Assembly: GCF_019212185.1 (NCBI RefSeq) | Contig: NZ_CP078138.1 | Location: forward strand, 1,222,501-1,286,500 | Direction: 5' to 3' | Length of the DNA stretch: 64,000 bases | Origin: Pseudomonas fluorescens | GTDB taxonomy: Bacteria > Pseudomonadota > Gammaproteobacteria > Pseudomonadales > Pseudomonadaceae | Shown: piece by piece, positions 50,638 through 63,707 of the stretch | Position numbering within the stretch: position 1 is the first letter of the stretch | Layout of the letters: each line of letters starts with the position of its first letter | Program-made: the position numbers and the translations under genes | The notes under the pieces: model-generated | Databases searched by the model: none | Told to the model about the DNA's origin: nothing | Seen by the model: only the letters and a program-made list of their open reading frames with translations

Positions 50638-51691
50638 GCTCGATCGCTACATTGGCAGCAGTGTATTCATGGCCATTCTGGCCGTGCTGGGGATCATCCT
50701 CGGGTTGGCGACACTCTTCGCCTTCATCGATGAAATGGGCGATGCCAGCGACACCTATACCGTGATGGATGTCCTGAGCTATGTGCTGCTGACCGCGCCA
50801 CGCCGGCTGTATGACATGTTGCCGATGGCCGCGCTGATTGGCTGCCTGATCGGCCTCGGCAGCCTGGCCAGCAACAGCGAATTGACCATCATGCGCGCTG
50901 CGGGCGTGTCGATTGGCCGTATCGTCTGGGCGGTCATGAAGCCGATGCTGTTGCTGATGGTCGCCGGCGTGCTGATTGGCGAATATGTGGCGCCGGCCAC
51001 GGAAACCATCGCTCAGGCCAATCGTTCGCTGGCCCAAGGCAGTGGCGATTCGCAAAGCGCCAAGCACGGCCTGTGGCACCGTCAGGGCGAGGAGTTTATT
51101 CACGTCAACTCGGTGCAGCCCAACGGCCGTCTATATGGCGTAACTCGTTATCGCTTCGATAATGAGCGGCACCTGGTGTCGTCGAGTTTTGCCAAGCGTG
51201 CTGAGTTTGATACCGATCACTGGCAACTGAGCGACGTCACCACCACCCTGTTCCACGACAAGAGCACTGAAGTAGTAAGCACTCCGATCGAGCGCTGGGA
51301 TGTGGCGTTGAGTCCGCAATTGCTGAGCACGGTGGTGATGGCGCCCGAGTCGCTGTCGATCAGTGGTCTGTGGGGCTATATCCACTACCTGGCTGACCAG
51401 GGCCTGAACAACGGGCGCTACTGGCTGGCATTTTGGGTCAAAGTGTTGCAGCCACTGGTCACCGCTGCGCTGGTATTGATGGCCATCTCCTTCATCTTCG
51501 GTCCTTTGCGTTCGGTGACCCTCGGTCAGCGAGTGTTCACCGGGGTGCTGGTGGGTTTCACCTTCCGTATCGTCTCGGATTTGCTGGGTCCTTCGAGCCT
51601 GGTGTTCGGCTTCTCGCCGTTGTTCGCAGTGCTGGTTCCGGCCGCGGTCTGCGCCTTGGCGGGCCTGTTCCTGATGCGCCGAGCCGGCTGA
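50630..51691 (+). CDS. lptG: LPS export ABC permease LptG
   Basis: Partner of LptF, 353 residues, same fold: N-terminal helices, a periplasmic jellyroll with RYRFDNERHLVSSSF, and C-terminal helices ending in LMRRAG. GTG at 50630 follows a strong GGAGGTGA within lptF, so the pair is translationally coupled. A terminator follows. Confidence 0.96.
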   Translation: MVKLDRYIGSSVFMAILAVLGIILGLATLFAFIDEMGDASDTYTVMDVLSYVLLTAPRRLYDMLPMAALIGCLIGLGSLASNSELTIMRAAGVSIGRIVWAVMKPMLLLMVAGVLIGEYVAPATETIAQANRSLAQGSGDSQSAKHGLWHRQGEEFIHVNSVQPNGRLYGVTRYRFDNERHLVSSSFAKRAEFDTDHWQLSDVTTTLFHDKSTEVVSTPIERWDVALSPQLLSTVVMAPESLSISGLWGYIHYLADQGLNNGRYWLAFWVKVLQPLVTAALVLMAISFIFGPLRSVTLGQRVFTGVLVGFTFRIVSDLLGPSSLVFGFSPLFAVLVPAAVCALAGLFLMRRAG

Positions 51692-51722
51692 CGAGCGGTA
51701 TACAGCGTCGCGCCGGACACTC

Positions 51723-51756
51723 AAAAACGCCCCGTTCACCAGAGCGGGGCGTTTTT
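51723..51756 (+). terminator. Intrinsic terminator after lptFG
   Basis: AAAAACGCCCCG and CGGGGCGTTTTT form a long stem around a 10-base loop; it is symmetric and could work in both directions. Confidence 0.93.
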
Positions 51757-51862
51757 GCATCCGGGCTTCATGCTGCAAACGTGACGCTTGCCCAGTGATT
51801 CAGGTACAATTCCCGGCTATTTTTCGGCGGGCCATGCCTGCAGCCTTTTTGAGTGTTGATCC

Positions 51863-53662
51863 GTGAGTGATTTGAGTCATATCCGCAATTTCTCCATCAT
51901 CGCCCACATTGACCATGGCAAGTCGACGCTGGCCGATCGCTTCATCCAGATGTGCGGCGGCCTGGCCGAGCGTGAAATGGAAGCCCAGGTACTGGACTCC
52001 ATGGACCTTGAACGCGAGCGCGGCATCACCATCAAGGCGCACAGCGTCACCCTGTATTACAAAGCCAAAGATGGTATCAACTACCAACTGAACTTCATCG
52101 ATACCCCGGGCCACGTTGACTTCACTTATGAGGTCAGCCGTTCGCTGGCGGCCTGTGAAGGTGCGCTGCTGGTGGTCGACGCCGGTCAGGGTGTCGAGGC
52201 GCAATCGGTTGCCAACTGCTACACGGCGATCGAGCAGGGTCTGGAAGTGATGCCTGTCCTGAACAAGATCGACCTGCCACAGGCTGATCCTGAGCGGGTG
52301 AAGGAAGAAATCGAGAAAATCATCGGCATCGATGCCACCGACGCCGTCACTTGCAGCGCCAAGACCGGCCTGGGTGTCGATGAGGTGCTCGAGCGCTTGG
52401 TGACTACCATTCCCGCGCCGACCGGCAATATCGAAGATCCGCTGCAGGCGTTGATCATCGACTCCTGGTTCGACAACTACCTGGGCGTTGTGTCTCTGGT
52501 ACGCGTGCGTCATGGCCGGGTGAAGAAGGGCGACAAGATTCTGGTCAAATCCACCGGCAAGATCCATCTGGTGGACAGCGTCGGTGTATTCAATCCGAAA
52601 CACACCCCGACCGCTGATCTGAAAGCCGGCGAAGTGGGCTTCATCATCGCCAGCATCAAGGACATTCACGGCGCGCCAGTCGGCGATACCCTGACCTTGA
52701 GCTCGACCCCTGACGTCGACGTGCTGCCAGGCTTCAAGCGTATTCAGCCGCAGGTCTATGCCGGTCTGTTCCCGGTCAGCTCCGACGACTTCGAAGACTT
52801 CCGTGAGGCGCTGCAAAAACTCACCCTGAACGACTCGTCGCTGCAGTACACCCCGGAAAGCTCCGACGCCCTGGGCTTCGGCTTCCGTTGTGGGTTCCTC
52901 GGCATGCTGCACATGGAAATCATCCAGGAGCGCCTGGAGCGCGAATACAACCTGGACCTGATCACCACGGCGCCGACGGTAATCTTCGAGCTGCTGCTCA
53001 AGACTGGCGAAACCATCTACGTCGATAACCCGTCGAAGCTGCCGGACCTGTCGACCATCGAGGACATGCGCGAGCCGATTGTGCGCGCCAACATCCTTGT
53101 GCCGCAGGAGCACCTGGGTAACGTCATTACCCTGTGCATCGAAAAACGCGGCGTGCAGGTCGACATGCTGTTCCTCGGCACTCAGGTTCAGGTTACCTAT
53201 GACCTGCCAATGAACGAAGTGGTATTGGACTTCTTCGATCGCCTGAAATCCACCAGCCGCGGCTATGCTTCGCTGGACTACCATTTCGATCGCTACCAAT
53301 CAGCTAATCTGGTCAAGCTGGATGTGCTGATCAACGGCGACAAGGTCGACGCCCTGGCGCTGATCGTGCACCGCGACAACTCGCACTACAAAGGTCGCCA
53401 GTTGACCGAGAAGATGAAAGACCTGATTCCTCGGCAGATGTTCGACGTGGCCATCCAGGCCGCCATTGGCGGTCAGATTGTGGCGCGGACAACTGTCAAG
53501 GCACTCAGAAAGAACGTATTGGCCAAATGCTACGGTGGTGACGTCAGCCGTAAGAAGAAACTGCTGGAGAAGCAAAAGGCCGGTAAAAAACGCATGAAGC
53601 AGGTCGGCAACGTGGAAATTCCACAGGAAGCCTTCCTTGCAGTGCTCAGGTTGGATAGTTAG
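51863..53662 (+). CDS. lepA: Elongation factor 4 LepA
   Basis: A ribosome-bound GTPase that back-translocates stalled ribosomes. 599 residues, with G1 AHIDHGKST near 14-22, G3 DTPGH, G4 NKID, and the C-terminal LepA domain with the lysine-rich end [25 protein letters not shown] at 51863 is the start. lepB follows 5 bases later, as in most gamma-proteobacteria. Confidence 0.98.
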   Translation: MSDLSHIRNFSIIAHIDHGKSTLADRFIQMCGGLAEREMEAQVLDSMDLERERGITIKAHSVTLYYKAKDGINYQLNFIDTPGHVDFTYEVSRSLAACEGALLVVDAGQGVEAQSVANCYTAIEQGLEVMPVLNKIDLPQADPERVKEEIEKIIGIDATDAVTCSAKTGLGVDEVLERLVTTIPAPTGNIEDPLQALIIDSWFDNYLGVVSLVRVRHGRVKKGDKILVKSTGKIHLVDSVGVFNPKHTPTADLKAGEVGFIIASIKDIHGAPVGDTLTLSSTPDVDVLPGFKRIQPQVYAGLFPVSSDDFEDFREALQKLTLNDSSLQYTPESSDALGFGFRCGFLGMLHMEIIQERLEREYNLDLITTAPTVIFELLLKTGETIYVDNPSKLPDLSTIEDMREPIVRANILVPQEHLGNVITLCIEKRGVQVDMLFLGTQVQVTYDLPMNEVVLDFFDRLKSTSRGYASLDYHFDRYQSANLVKLDVLINGDKVDALALIVHRDNSHYKGRQLTEKMKDLIPRQMFDVAIQAAIGGQIVARTTVKALRKNVLAKCYGGDVSRKKKLLEKQKAGKKRMKQVGNVEIPQEAFLAVLRLDS

Positions 53663-53667
53663 GTCCT

Positions 53668-54522
53668 ATGTCACTAAATTTCCCGCTGTTGCTGGTCATC
53701 GCTGTCTTCGTCTGCGGTTTGTTGGCCTTGCTCGACCTGGTGTTTCTGGCGCCGCGTCGGCGTGCCGCCATTGCCTCCTATCAGGGCACGGTCAGCCAAC
53801 CGGACCAGGTTGTGGTCGAGAAGCTGAACAAGGAGCCGATGCTGGTTGAATACGGCAAATCGTTCTTTCCGGTGCTGTTCATCGTGCTGGTGTTGCGTTC
53901 GTTTCTGGTGGAGCCGTTCCAGATTCCGTCGGGTTCGATGAAGCCGACCCTGGATGTCGGCGACTTCATCCTGGTGAACAAGTTCTCTTACGGGATCCGC
54001 TTGCCGGTGCTCGACAAGAAAATCATCGAGGTGGGTGATCCGCAGCGCGGTGATGTGATGGTGTTCCGTTACCCGAGCGACCCGAACGTCAACTACATCA
54101 AGCGTGTGGTCGGCCTGCCGGGCGACCAGATTCGCTACACCGCTGACAAGAAACTGTTCGTCAATGGCGAGTCGATTGCCGAACAACTGGTCGGCTCCGA
54201 GCCGGGAACCCTGGGCAGCGCCGAGCTGTACAAGGAAAAACTCGGTGCGGCCGAGCACATGATCCGCAAGGAAATGACGCGCTATCGCGCCACTCCTGAC
54301 CGTCAGTGGACAGTGCCTGCCGGGCACTACTTCATGATGGGCGACAACCGCGATAACTCGAACGACAGTCGCTACTGGGATGACCCGAACATTCCCAAGA
54401 ACCTGCTGGGCATGGTTCCCGACCAGAACATCGTCGGCAAGGCCTTCGCGGTCTGGATGAGCTGGCCTGAACCAAAACTCAGCCACCTGCCGAATTTCTC
54501 GCGGGTTGGCCTGATCAAGTAA
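53668..54522 (+). CDS. lepB: Signal peptidase I LepB
   Basis: The inner-membrane protease that cuts Sec and Tat signal peptides. 284 residues with two N-terminal helices (about 5-28 and 66-78), catalytic Ser90 in PSGSMKP and Lys145 in YIKRVVGLPGD, and the C-terminal GDNRDNSNDSR box. It is coupled to lepA and followed by a terminator, not by the usual small gene seen in P. aeruginosa. Confidence 0.98.
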   Translation: MSLNFPLLLVIAVFVCGLLALLDLVFLAPRRRAAIASYQGTVSQPDQVVVEKLNKEPMLVEYGKSFFPVLFIVLVLRSFLVEPFQIPSGSMKPTLDVGDFILVNKFSYGIRLPVLDKKIIEVGDPQRGDVMVFRYPSDPNVNYIKRVVGLPGDQIRYTADKKLFVNGESIAEQLVGSEPGTLGSAELYKEKLGAAEHMIRKEMTRYRATPDRQWTVPAGHYFMMGDNRDNSNDSRYWDDPNIPKNLLGMVPDQNIVGKAFAVWMSWPEPKLSHLPNFSRVGLIK

Positions 54523-54528
54523 TCCCAC

Positions 54529-54562
54529 ACGGCGCTGTTGAATACAGCGCCGAGTGTTTTTC
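54529..54562 (+). terminator. Intrinsic terminator between lepB and rnc
   Basis: GGCGCTGT (54531-54538) and ACAGCGCC (54544-54551) form a perfect 8-pair stem with a 5-base loop, then GAGTGTTTTT. It lies 9 bases after the lepB stop. Confidence 0.85.
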
Positions 54563-54700
54563 TGGAACCCGCAGACGGTTGTTGAAAAGCATTGAAGCCA
54601 CGATATTCAGGAAGTAATTTTTGAACACAGCGTTATTTGTCCCAGGCCTTCGCAGCGATGCTGTGAGGGAAGTCGGCCACGAACTCAGCGTGGGTAAACC

Positions 54701-55390
54701 GTGAGCGTCTCTTTAAGTCGTCTTGAGCGTCAGCTCGGCTACACCTTCAAGGACCAGGAACTGATGGTCCTGGCCCTCACTCATCGCAGCTTTGCCGGGC
54801 GCAACAACGAACGCCTGGAATTCCTCGGTGACGCCATCCTTAACTTTGTCGCCGGTGAAGCCCTGTTCGACCGCTTCCCGCTGGCCCGCGAAGGCCAGTT
54901 GTCGCGTTTGCGCGCGCGTCTGGTGAAAGGCGAGACACTGGCGGTACTGGCGCGTGGTTTTGACCTGGGCGAGCATTTGCGCCTGGGCTCCGGCGAGCTG
55001 AAAAGTGGTGGCTTCCGTCGTGAGTCGATCCTGGCCGATGCCCTCGAGGCGCTGATTGGTGCGATCTACCTCGACGCTGGCATGGACATGGCGCGTGAGC
55101 GGGTACTGGCCTGGCTGGCGTCTGAGTTCGAGAGCCTGACCCTGGTCGACACCAACAAGGATCCGAAGACCCGCCTGCAGGAATTCCTGCAGTCGCGTGC
55201 CTGTGAGCTGCCGCGTTACGAAGTGGTGGATATCCAGGGTGAGCCGCATTGCCGGACGTTCTTCGTCGAATGTGAAATCACCTTACTGAACGAAAAAAGC
55301 CGTGGCCAGGGCGTCAGCCGTCGTATTGCCGAACAGGTAGCGGCCGCTGCAGCACTGATCGCCCTGGGCGTGGAGAATGGCCATGACTGA
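54701..55390 (+). CDS. rnc: Ribonuclease III Rnc
   Basis: Double-strand RNA endonuclease for rRNA and mRNA processing. 229 residues: the nuclease signature [11 protein letters not shown] at about 37-47 and a C-terminal dsRNA-binding domain (about 155-225). GTG at 54701 starts the gene; the ribosome site is poor. Its end overlaps era. The 140-base gap upstream has no gene. Confidence 0.96.
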   Translation: MSVSLSRLERQLGYTFKDQELMVLALTHRSFAGRNNERLEFLGDAILNFVAGEALFDRFPLAREGQLSRLRARLVKGETLAVLARGFDLGEHLRLGSGELKSGGFRRESILADALEALIGAIYLDAGMDMARERVLAWLASEFESLTLVDTNKDPKTRLQEFLQSRACELPRYEVVDIQGEPHCRTFFVECEITLLNEKSRGQGVSRRIAEQVAAAAALIALGVENGHD

Positions 55391-56285
55391 TACAAACGTA
55401 ACTCGCTGTGGCTATGTCGCCATCGTTGGCCGCCCGAACGTGGGCAAGTCGACCCTGCTGAACCACATCCTGGGCCAGAAGCTGGCGATCACTTCGCGCA
55501 AGCCGCAGACCACCCGCCACAACATGCTCGGGATCAAGACCGAAGGCGACGTGCAAGCTATCTACGTCGACACCCCCGGCATGCACAAAGGCGGCGAGAA
55601 GGCCCTGAACCGCTATATGAACAAGACCGCTTCGGCGGCGTTGAAAGACGTCGACGTGGTGATCTTCGTGGTTGACCGGACCAAGTGGACCGAAGAAGAC
55701 CAGATGGTGCTTGAGCGCGTGCAATACGTCACCGGCCCGTTGATCGTGGCGCTGAACAAGACTGACCGCATCGAAGACAAAGCCGAGCTGATGCCGCACC
55801 TGAGCTGGTTGCAGGAGCAGTTGCCGAACGCCCAGGTCATCCCGATTTCGGCTCAGCACGGTCACAACCTCGACGCGCTGGAGCGTGTGATCGCCGAGCA
55901 CCTGCCGGAAAACGATCACTTCTTCCCGGAAGACCAGATCACCGACCGCAGCAGCCGCTTCCTCGCCGCCGAACTGGTGCGTGAGAAAATCATGCGCCAG
56001 ATGGGCGCCGAGCTGCCGTACCAGATCACCGTGGAAATCGAAGAGTTCAAGCAGCAGGGCAAGACCCTGCACATCCACGCGCTGATCCTGGTCGAGCGTG
56101 ACGGTCAGAAGAAGATCATCATTGGCGACAAGGGCGAGCGGATCAAACGCATCGGCACCGAAGCGCGCAAGGACATGGAGCTGCTGTTCGACTCCAAGAT
56201 CATGCTCAACCTGTGGGTCAAGGTGAAGGGCGGCTGGTCCGACGACGAGCGCGCCTTGCGTTCGCTGGGTTACGGCGACTTGTAA
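55383..56285 (+). CDS. era: GTPase Era
   Basis: A KH-domain GTPase for 16S rRNA maturation and small subunit assembly. 300 residues from ATG 55383 (GGAG 7 bases upstream): G1 [10 protein letters not shown]3 DTPG, G4 NKTD, and a C-terminal KH domain with [14 protein letters not shown]. It overlaps the rnc stop, a widely conserved coupling. Confidence 0.97.
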   Translation: MTDTNVTRCGYVAIVGRPNVGKSTLLNHILGQKLAITSRKPQTTRHNMLGIKTEGDVQAIYVDTPGMHKGGEKALNRYMNKTASAALKDVDVVIFVVDRTKWTEEDQMVLERVQYVTGPLIVALNKTDRIEDKAELMPHLSWLQEQLPNAQVIPISAQHGHNLDALERVIAEHLPENDHFFPEDQITDRSSRFLAAELVREKIMRQMGAELPYQITVEIEEFKQQGKTLHIHALILVERDGQKKIIIGDKGERIKRIGTEARKDMELLFDSKIMLNLWVKVKGGWSDDERALRSLGYGDL

Positions 56286-56300
56286 GCTACACCAGACCCT

Positions 56301-56390
56301 TGTAGAAGCGGGCTTGCCCGCGAAGGCGGAGTGACATTCAACATCTTTTTTGAATGCTGCATCCCCTTCGCGGGCAAGCCCGCTCCTGCA
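56301..56390. repeat. REP pair (BIME) between era and recO
   Basis: TGTAGAAGCGGGCTTGCCCG and CGGGCAAGCCCGCTCCTGCA are inverted around about 50 bases. The arms have a GGGCTTGCCCGCG core, a different REP subtype from the GAGCCTGCTCGC units elsewhere in the window. Confidence 0.9.
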
Positions 56391-56440
56391 TTGGGTTGTG
56401 TCGATCTCAAAAGTGGTGGCACCCCGTCAGCGAGACACGC

Positions 56441-57130
56441 ATGTCCTCGAATCCACCGCCCAGCCAACCCGCCTACGTCCTCCACTCCCGCGCCTACCGC
56501 GAAAACAGCGCGCTGGTCGATTTCATCACCCCACAGGGTCGCTTGCGGGCGGTGTTGCGCAGTGCGCGGGGCAAGGCCGGGACGCTGGCGCGGCCGTTCG
56601 TGCCGCTGGAAGTCGAGTTTCGCGGGCGTGGCGAGCTAAAGAATGTCGGGCGCATGGACGGAGCAGGTATTCCCACCTGGCTCAATGGCGAGGCGCTGTT
56701 CAGCGGCTTGTACCTCAATGAGCTGCTGATTCGCCTGCTGCCCGCCGAAGATCCCCATCCCGCGGTATTCGAGCACTATGCCGCGACCTTGCTGGCCCTG
56801 GCCGAAGGCCGTGCGCTGGAACCCTTGCTGCGCTCGTTCGAATGGCGCCTGCTGGATGACCTCGGCTATGGCTTTGCGTTGACCAGCGATATCCACCAGC
56901 AACCAATCGAGGCGACGGGCATGTACCGCTTGCAGGTCGATGCCGGGCTGGAGCGGGTCTACCTGGTGCAGCCGGGATTGTTCAGCGGCGCCGAGCTGTT
57001 GGCCATGGCTGAAGCCGATTGGGGCGTGCCCGGCGCGCTGTCTGCGGCCAAGCGCCTGATGCGCCAGGCGCTGGCGGTTCATCTGGGTGGTCGTCCGCTT
57101 GTCAGTCGCGAGCTGTTTCGCAAGCCCTGA
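56441..57130 (+). CDS. recO: DNA repair protein RecO
   Basis: RecO works with RecF and RecR to load RecA at gaps. 229 residues from ATG 56441: an N-terminal OB fold ([18 protein letters not shown]), and a helical C-domain with [16 protein letters not shown]. Longer frames upstream pass through a REP and are not used. pdxJ follows 50 bases later. Confidence 0.94.
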   Translation: MSSNPPPSQPAYVLHSRAYRENSALVDFITPQGRLRAVLRSARGKAGTLARPFVPLEVEFRGRGELKNVGRMDGAGIPTWLNGEALFSGLYLNELLIRLLPAEDPHPAVFEHYAATLLALAEGRALEPLLRSFEWRLLDDLGYGFALTSDIHQQPIEATGMYRLQVDAGLERVYLVQPGLFSGAELLAMAEADWGVPGALSAAKRLMRQALAVHLGGRPLVSRELFRKP

Positions 57131-57180
57131 TCACCCCGTATGCTGTGCACCGAACTTTCTCTTCCTCTGGAGCGTTTTCC

Positions 57181-57927
57181 GTGACCACCAGCACTCGCAT
57201 TCTTCTTGGCGTGAATATCGACCACGTTGCCACCCTGCGTCAGGCCCGGGGCACTCGTTACCCTGACCCGGTCAAGGCAGCGCTGGACGCGGAAGAGGCG
57301 GGGGCCGATGGCATCACCGTGCATTTGCGCGAGGACCGCCGGCACATCCAGGAGCGCGACGTGTTGCTGCTCAAGGATGTGCTGCAAACCCGGATGAACT
57401 TCGAAATGGGCGTCACCGAGGAAATGATGGCGTTCGCCGAGCACATTCGCCCGGCGCACATCTGCCTGGTGCCGGAAACCCGCCAGGAACTGACCACCGA
57501 AGGCGGCCTGGATGTCGCGGGGCAGGAGGCGCGGATCAAGGCGGCGGTGGAGCGTCTGGCGAAGATCGGCTGCGAAGTGTCGCTGTTCATCGATGCCGAC
57601 GAGCGCCAGATCGAAGCCTCGAAGCGGGTCGGCGCCCCGGCGATCGAGCTGCACACCGGGCGCTACGCTGATGCCCAGACACCCAGCGAAGTCGCCGAAG
57701 AGCTGCAGCGCGTGGCCGATGGCGTGGCCTGTGGCCTGGCCCAGGGCCTGATCGTCAATGCCGGTCACGGCTTGCACTACCACAACGTCGAAGCGGTAGC
57801 GGCGATCAAGGGCATCAATGAGTTGAACATCGGCCACGCGCTGGTGGCCCATGCGCTGTTTGTCGGCTTCAAGTCGGCGGTGGCCGAGATGAAGGCGCTG
57901 ATTGTGGCGGCTGCGGCCAAGGCCTGA
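57181..57927 (+). CDS. pdxJ: Pyridoxine 5'-phosphate synthase PdxJ
   Basis: PdxJ closes the ring of pyridoxine phosphate in vitamin B6 synthesis. 248 residues, a TIM barrel beginning with [17 protein letters not shown], then the block [13 protein letters not shown], and [15 protein letters not shown] near the end. GTG at 57181 is 8 bases from GGAG; the longer frame from within recO is not used. It ends before a REP pair and converges on mltF. Confidence 0.96.
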   Translation: MTTSTRILLGVNIDHVATLRQARGTRYPDPVKAALDAEEAGADGITVHLREDRRHIQERDVLLLKDVLQTRMNFEMGVTEEMMAFAEHIRPAHICLVPETRQELTTEGGLDVAGQEARIKAAVERLAKIGCEVSLFIDADERQIEASKRVGAPAIELHTGRYADAQTPSEVAEELQRVADGVACGLAQGLIVNAGHGLHYHNVEAVAAIKGINELNIGHALVAHALFVGFKSAVAEMKALIVAAAAKA

Positions 57928-57938
57928 AAATCAACCTC

Positions 57939-58027
57939 TGTAGGAGCGAGCCTGCTCGCGATGCGGTCTGACATTCACCGTTGATGTGTCTGACATATCG
58001 CATCGCGAGCAGGCTCGCTCCTACAGT
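57939..58027. repeat. REP pair (BIME) between pdxJ and mltF
   Basis: CTGTAGGAGCGAGCCTGCTC and GAGCAGGCTCGCTCCTACAG are perfect inverted arms around about 48 bases. It fills the gap between two convergent genes, a typical REP location. Confidence 0.95.
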
Positions 58028-58042
58028 GTCATGCGCTGGCCG

Positions 58043-59629
<1,587 letters not shown>

Positions 59630-59790
59630 TCATTCCCGGCCGACGGCCTTAATGAGCATTGGTTATAGCTCATGAGCCCCTGGCCGACGTTCGGGCAATA
59701 CCGGGCGTAGCGTTTCGGGTGCTGTCGCGGGCGGTTTAGGCTAGAATGCACGGCCTCAAAGCACACCCCCTTCCCGAGGCTGTCCCGAAG

Positions 59791-62700
59791 ATGTTGATCC
59801 TGCGCGGCGCTCCTGCCCTTTCTGCCTTTCGCCACAGCAAACTCCTAGAGCAACTGAGCCAGAAGGTTCCGGCTGTCAGTGGCCTCTATGCTGAATTCGC
59901 TCACTTCGCCGAAGTCACCGGCGTCCTGACCGGCGACGAACAGCAGGTGCTTGCGCGCCTTCTGAAGTACGGCCCAAGCGTTCCGGTACAAGAGCCAAGT
60001 GGCCGACTGTTCCTGGTGTTGCCACGTTTCGGCACCATTTCGCCCTGGTCGAGCAAGGCCAGCGACATTGCCCGTAACTGCGGCCTGGCAAAAATCCAGC
60101 GCCTGGAGCGTGGCATCGCGTTCTATGTCGCCGGTGAGTTCACAGACGCCCAGGCCCAGTTGATCGCTGACGGCCTGCACGACCGCATGACCCAGATCGT
60201 GCTGGAGAACCTCGAGCAGGCTGCCGGCCTGTTCAGTCATTCCGAGCCCAAGCCGCTGACCGCGATCGACGTGCTGGGTGGCGGTCGCGCCGCGCTGGAA
60301 AAAGCCAACGTCGAGCTGGGCCTGGCCCTGGCCGAAGACGAGATCGACTATCTGGTCAACGCCTTCGTCGGCTTGAAGCGCAACCCGCACGACATCGAAC
60401 TGATGATGTTCGCCCAGGCGAACTCCGAGCACTGCCGTCACAAGATTTTCAACGCCAGTTGGGACATCGACGGTGAGAGCCAGGAAAAAAGCCTGTTCGG
60501 CATGATCAAGAACACCTATCAGATGCACAGCGAAGGCGTACTGTCCGCTTATAAGGACAACGCTTCGGTGATCGTCGGTTCGGTGGCCGGTCGTTTCTTC
60601 CCGGACCCTGAAACCCGCCAGTACGGCGCGGTGCAGGAGCCGGTGCACATCCTGATGAAGGTCGAAACCCACAACCACCCGACCGCGATCGCCCCGTTCC
60701 CGGGCGCATCCACCGGTTCCGGCGGCGAGATCCGCGACGAAGGCGCCACCGGTCGCGGCGCCAAGCCAAAGGCTGGCCTGACCGGTTTCACCGTGTCCAA
60801 CCTGCAGATTCCTGGCTTCGAACAGCCGTGGGAAGTGCCGTACGGCAAGCCAGAGCGCATCGTCAACGCCCTCGACATCATGATCGAAGGCCCGCTGGGC
60901 GGCGCCGCGTTCAACAACGAGTTCGGCCGTCCGGCCCTGACCGGTTACTTCCGTACCTTCGAACAGTCCATCAGCACCCCGCATGGTGATGAAGTTCGCG
61001 GTTACCACAAGCCGATCATGCTCGCAGGCGGCATGGGTAACATCCGCGAAGAACACGTCAAGAAAGGCGAGATTCTGGTCGGCTCCAAGCTGATCGTGCT
61101 CGGCGGCCCGGCGATGTTGATCGGCCTGGGTGGCGGTGCCGCTTCCTCGATGGCCACCGGCACCAGCTCGGCCGATCTGGACTTCGCTTCGGTTCAACGC
61201 GAAAACCCGGAAATGGAGCGCCGTTGCCAGGAAGTCATCGACCGTTGCTGGCAACTGGGTGACAAGAACCCGATCAGCTTCATCCACGACGTGGGTGCCG
61301 GTGGTCTGTCCAACGCCTTCCCGGAACTGGTCAACGACGGCGACCGTGGTGGCCGTTTCGAATTGCGTAACATTCCAAACGACGAGCCGGGCATGGCCCC
61401 GCACGAAATCTGGTCCAACGAATCCCAGGAGCGTTATGTCCTGGCGGTTGGCCCGGCTGATTTCGAGCGCTTCAAGGCGATCTGCGAACGTGAGCGTTGC
61501 CCGTTCGCCGTGGTCGGCGAAGCCACTGCCGAACCGCAGCTGACCGTGACCGACAGCCACTTTGGCAACAGCCCGGTGGACATGCCACTGGAAGTGTTGC
61601 TGGGCAAGGCGCCACGCATGCACCGTTCGGTGGTTCGTGAAAATGAACTGGGCGACGATTTCGATCCGTCGACCCTGGACATCGCCAACTGCGTCGAGCG
61701 CGTCCTGCATCACCCGGCCGTGGCCAGCAAGAGCTTCCTGATCACCATCGGCGACCGCACCATCACCGGCCTCGTGGCGCGTGACCAGATGGTCGGCCCT
61801 TGGCAGGTGCCGGTGGCTGACGTGGCCGTTACCGCCACCAGCTTCGACGTCTATACCGGTGAAGCCATGGCCATGGGCGAGCGTACCCCGCTGGCCCTGC
61901 TGGACGCTCCGGCGTCGGGCCGTATGGCGATCGGCGAGACCCTGACCAACATTGCCGCCTCGCGCATTGCCAAGCTTTCCGACATCAAACTGTCGGCGAA
62001 CTGGATGTCGGCAGCCGGTCACCCGGGCGAAGACGCACGTCTGTACGACACCGTGAAAGCGGTCGGCATGGAACTGTGCCCTGAGCTGGGTATCACCATT
62101 CCGGTGGGCAAGGACTCGATGTCCATGGCCACGCGTTGGAACGAGGAAGGTGTCGACAAGACCGTGACCTCGCCGATGTCGCTAATCGTCACCGGCTTCG
62201 CGCCAGTGACCGACATCCGTCAGACCCTGACCCCACAACTGCGCATGGACAAGGGTACCACCGACCTGATCCTGATCGACCTCGGTCGTGGTCAGAACCG
62301 CATGGGCGCCTCGATCCTCGCCCAGGTTCACGGCAAGCTCGGTTCCCAGGCTCCGGACGTCGACGACGCCGAAGACCTGAAAGCCTTCTTCGCGGTGATC
62401 CAGGGCCTCAACGCCGACGGCCACCTGCTGGCGTACCACGACCGTTCCGACGGTGGCCTGCTGACCAGCGCCGTGGAAATGGCCTTCGCCGGTCACTGTG
62501 GTCTGAGCCTGAACCTCGACGGCCTGGCGGAAACGTCGGCTGACATCGCCGCAATCCTGTTCAACGAAGAGTTGGGTGCGGTGATCCAGGTTCGCCAGGA
62601 CGCCACCCCGGACATCCTCGCGCAGTTCAGCGCTGCCGGTCTGGGCGACTGCGTCTCGGTGATCGGTCAGCCGATCAACAATGGCGAAGTCAGCATCACC

Positions 62701-63687
62701 TTCAACGGCGAAACCGTATTCGAAGGCCAGCGCCGTCTGCTGCAACGCCAATGGGCGGAAACCAGCTACCAGATCCAGCGCCTGCGTGACAACGCCGACT
62801 GCGCCGATCAAGAGTTCGACGTGGTGCTGGAAGAAGACAACCCGGGCCTGAGCGTCAAGCTCAGCTTCGACGTCAACCAGGACATCGCTGCGCCGTACAT
62901 CAAGAAAGGCATCCGCCCACAGGTTGCCGTGCTGCGCGAGCAGGGTGTCAACGGTCAGGTGGAAATGGCTGCAGCCTTCGACCGCGCCGGTTTCAGTGCG
63001 ATCGACGTGCACATGAGCGACATTCTGGCCGGCCGCGTCGACCTGAACGAGTTCAAGGGCCTGGTGGCTTGCGGTGGCTTCTCCTACGGCGACGTACTGG
63101 GTGCCGGTGAAGGCTGGGCCAAGTCTGCGTTGTTTAACAGCCGTGCCCGCGATGCGTTCCAGGGTTTCTTCGAGCGCAACGACAGCTTCACCCTCGGCGT
63201 GTGCAACGGTTGCCAGATGATGTCCAACCTGCACGAGTTGATCCCGGGCAGCGAGTTCTGGCCGCACTTCGTGCGTAACCGCTCGGAGCAGTTCGAAGCC
63301 CGTGTGGCCATGGTCCAGGTCCAGGAATCGAACTCGATCTTCCTGCAGGGCATGGCCGGTTCGCGCATGCCGATCGCCATCGCTCACGGTGAAGGTCATG
63401 CCGAGTTCGAAAGCGAAGAGGCACTGCTCGAAGCCGACCTGTCCGGTTGCGTGGCGCTGCGTTTTGTCGACAACCACGGCAAGGTCACCGAAAGTTACCC
63501 GGCCAACCCGAACGGTTCGCCGCGCGGGATCACCGGCCTCACCAGCCGCGACGGTCGCGTGACCATCATGATGCCGCACCCGGAACGTGTGTTCCGCGCC
63601 GTGCAGAACTCGTGGCGCTCGGACGACTGGAACGAAGACGCTCCGTGGATGCGCATGTTCCGTAATGCTCGGGTCTGGGTGAACTAA
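59791..63687 (+). CDS. purL: Phosphoribosylformylglycinamidine synthase PurL
   Basis: The large single-chain PurL of gamma-proteobacteria converts FGAR to FGAM with glutamine and ATP in purine synthesis. 1298 residues: N-terminal PurS-like region, two FGAM synthase repeats with SEHCRHKIF and [13 protein letters not shown], and a C-terminal class I glutamine amidotransferase with nucleophile Cys1138 in GVCNGCQM and the His in HGEGHAEF. The start at 59791 has GAGG upstream; a frame 15 codons longer is less likely. A YqfO-like gene follows. Confidence 0.97.
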   Translation: MLILRGAPALSAFRHSKLLEQLSQKVPAVSGLYAEFAHFAEVTGVLTGDEQQVLARLLKYGPSVPVQEPSGRLFLVLPRFGTISPWSSKASDIARNCGLAKIQRLERGIAFYVAGEFTDAQAQLIADGLHDRMTQIVLENLEQAAGLFSHSEPKPLTAIDVLGGGRAALEKANVELGLALAEDEIDYLVNAFVGLKRNPHDIELMMFAQANSEHCRHKIFNASWDIDGESQEKSLFGMIKNTYQMHSEGVLSAYKDNASVIVGSVAGRFFPDPETRQYGAVQEPVHILMKVETHNHPTAIAPFPGASTGSGGEIRDEGATGRGAKPKAGLTGFTVSNLQIPGFEQPWEVPYGKPERIVNALDIMIEGPLGGAAFNNEFGRPALTGYFRTFEQSISTPHGDEVRGYHKPIMLAGGMGNIREEHVKKGEILVGSKLIVLGGPAMLIGLGGGAASSMATGTSSADLDFASVQRENPEMERRCQEVIDRCWQLGDKNPISFIHDVGAGGLSNAFPELVNDGDRGGRFELRNIPNDEPGMAPHEIWSNESQERYVLAVGPADFERFKAICERERCPFAVVGEATAEPQLTVTDSHFGNSPVDMPLEVLLGKAPRMHRSVVRENELGDDFDPSTLDIANCVERVLHHPAVASKSFLITIGDRTITGLVARDQMVGPWQVPVADVAVTATSFDVYTGEAMAMGERTPLALLDAPASGRMAIGETLTNIAASRIAKLSDIKLSANWMSAAGHPGEDARLYDTVKAVGMELCPELGITIPVGKDSMSMATRWNEEGVDKTVTSPMSLIVTGFAPVTDIRQTLTPQLRMDKGTTDLILIDLGRGQNRMGASILAQVHGKLGSQAPDVDDAEDLKAFFAVIQGLNADGHLLAYHDRSDGGLLTSAVEMAFAGHCGLSLNLDGLAETSADIAAILFNEELGAVIQVRQDATPDILAQFSAAGLGDCVSVIGQPINNGEVSITFNGETVFEGQRRLLQRQWAETSYQIQRLRDNADCADQEFDVVLEEDNPGLSVKLSFDVNQDIAAPYIKKGIRPQVAVLREQGVNGQVEMAAAFDRAGFSAIDVHMSDILAGRVDLNEFKGLVACGGFSYGDVLGAGEGWAKSALFNSRARDAFQGFFERNDSFTLGVCNGCQMMSNLHELIPGSEFWPHFVRNRSEQFEARVAMVQVQESNSIFLQGMAGSRMPIAIAHGEGHAEFESEEALLEADLSGCVALRFVDNHGKVTESYPANPNGSPRGITGLTSRDGRVTIMMPHPERVFRAVQNSWRSDDWNEDAPWMRMFRNARVWVN

Positions 63688-63707
63688 GAACGGGTGGACT
63701 AAGGGCC

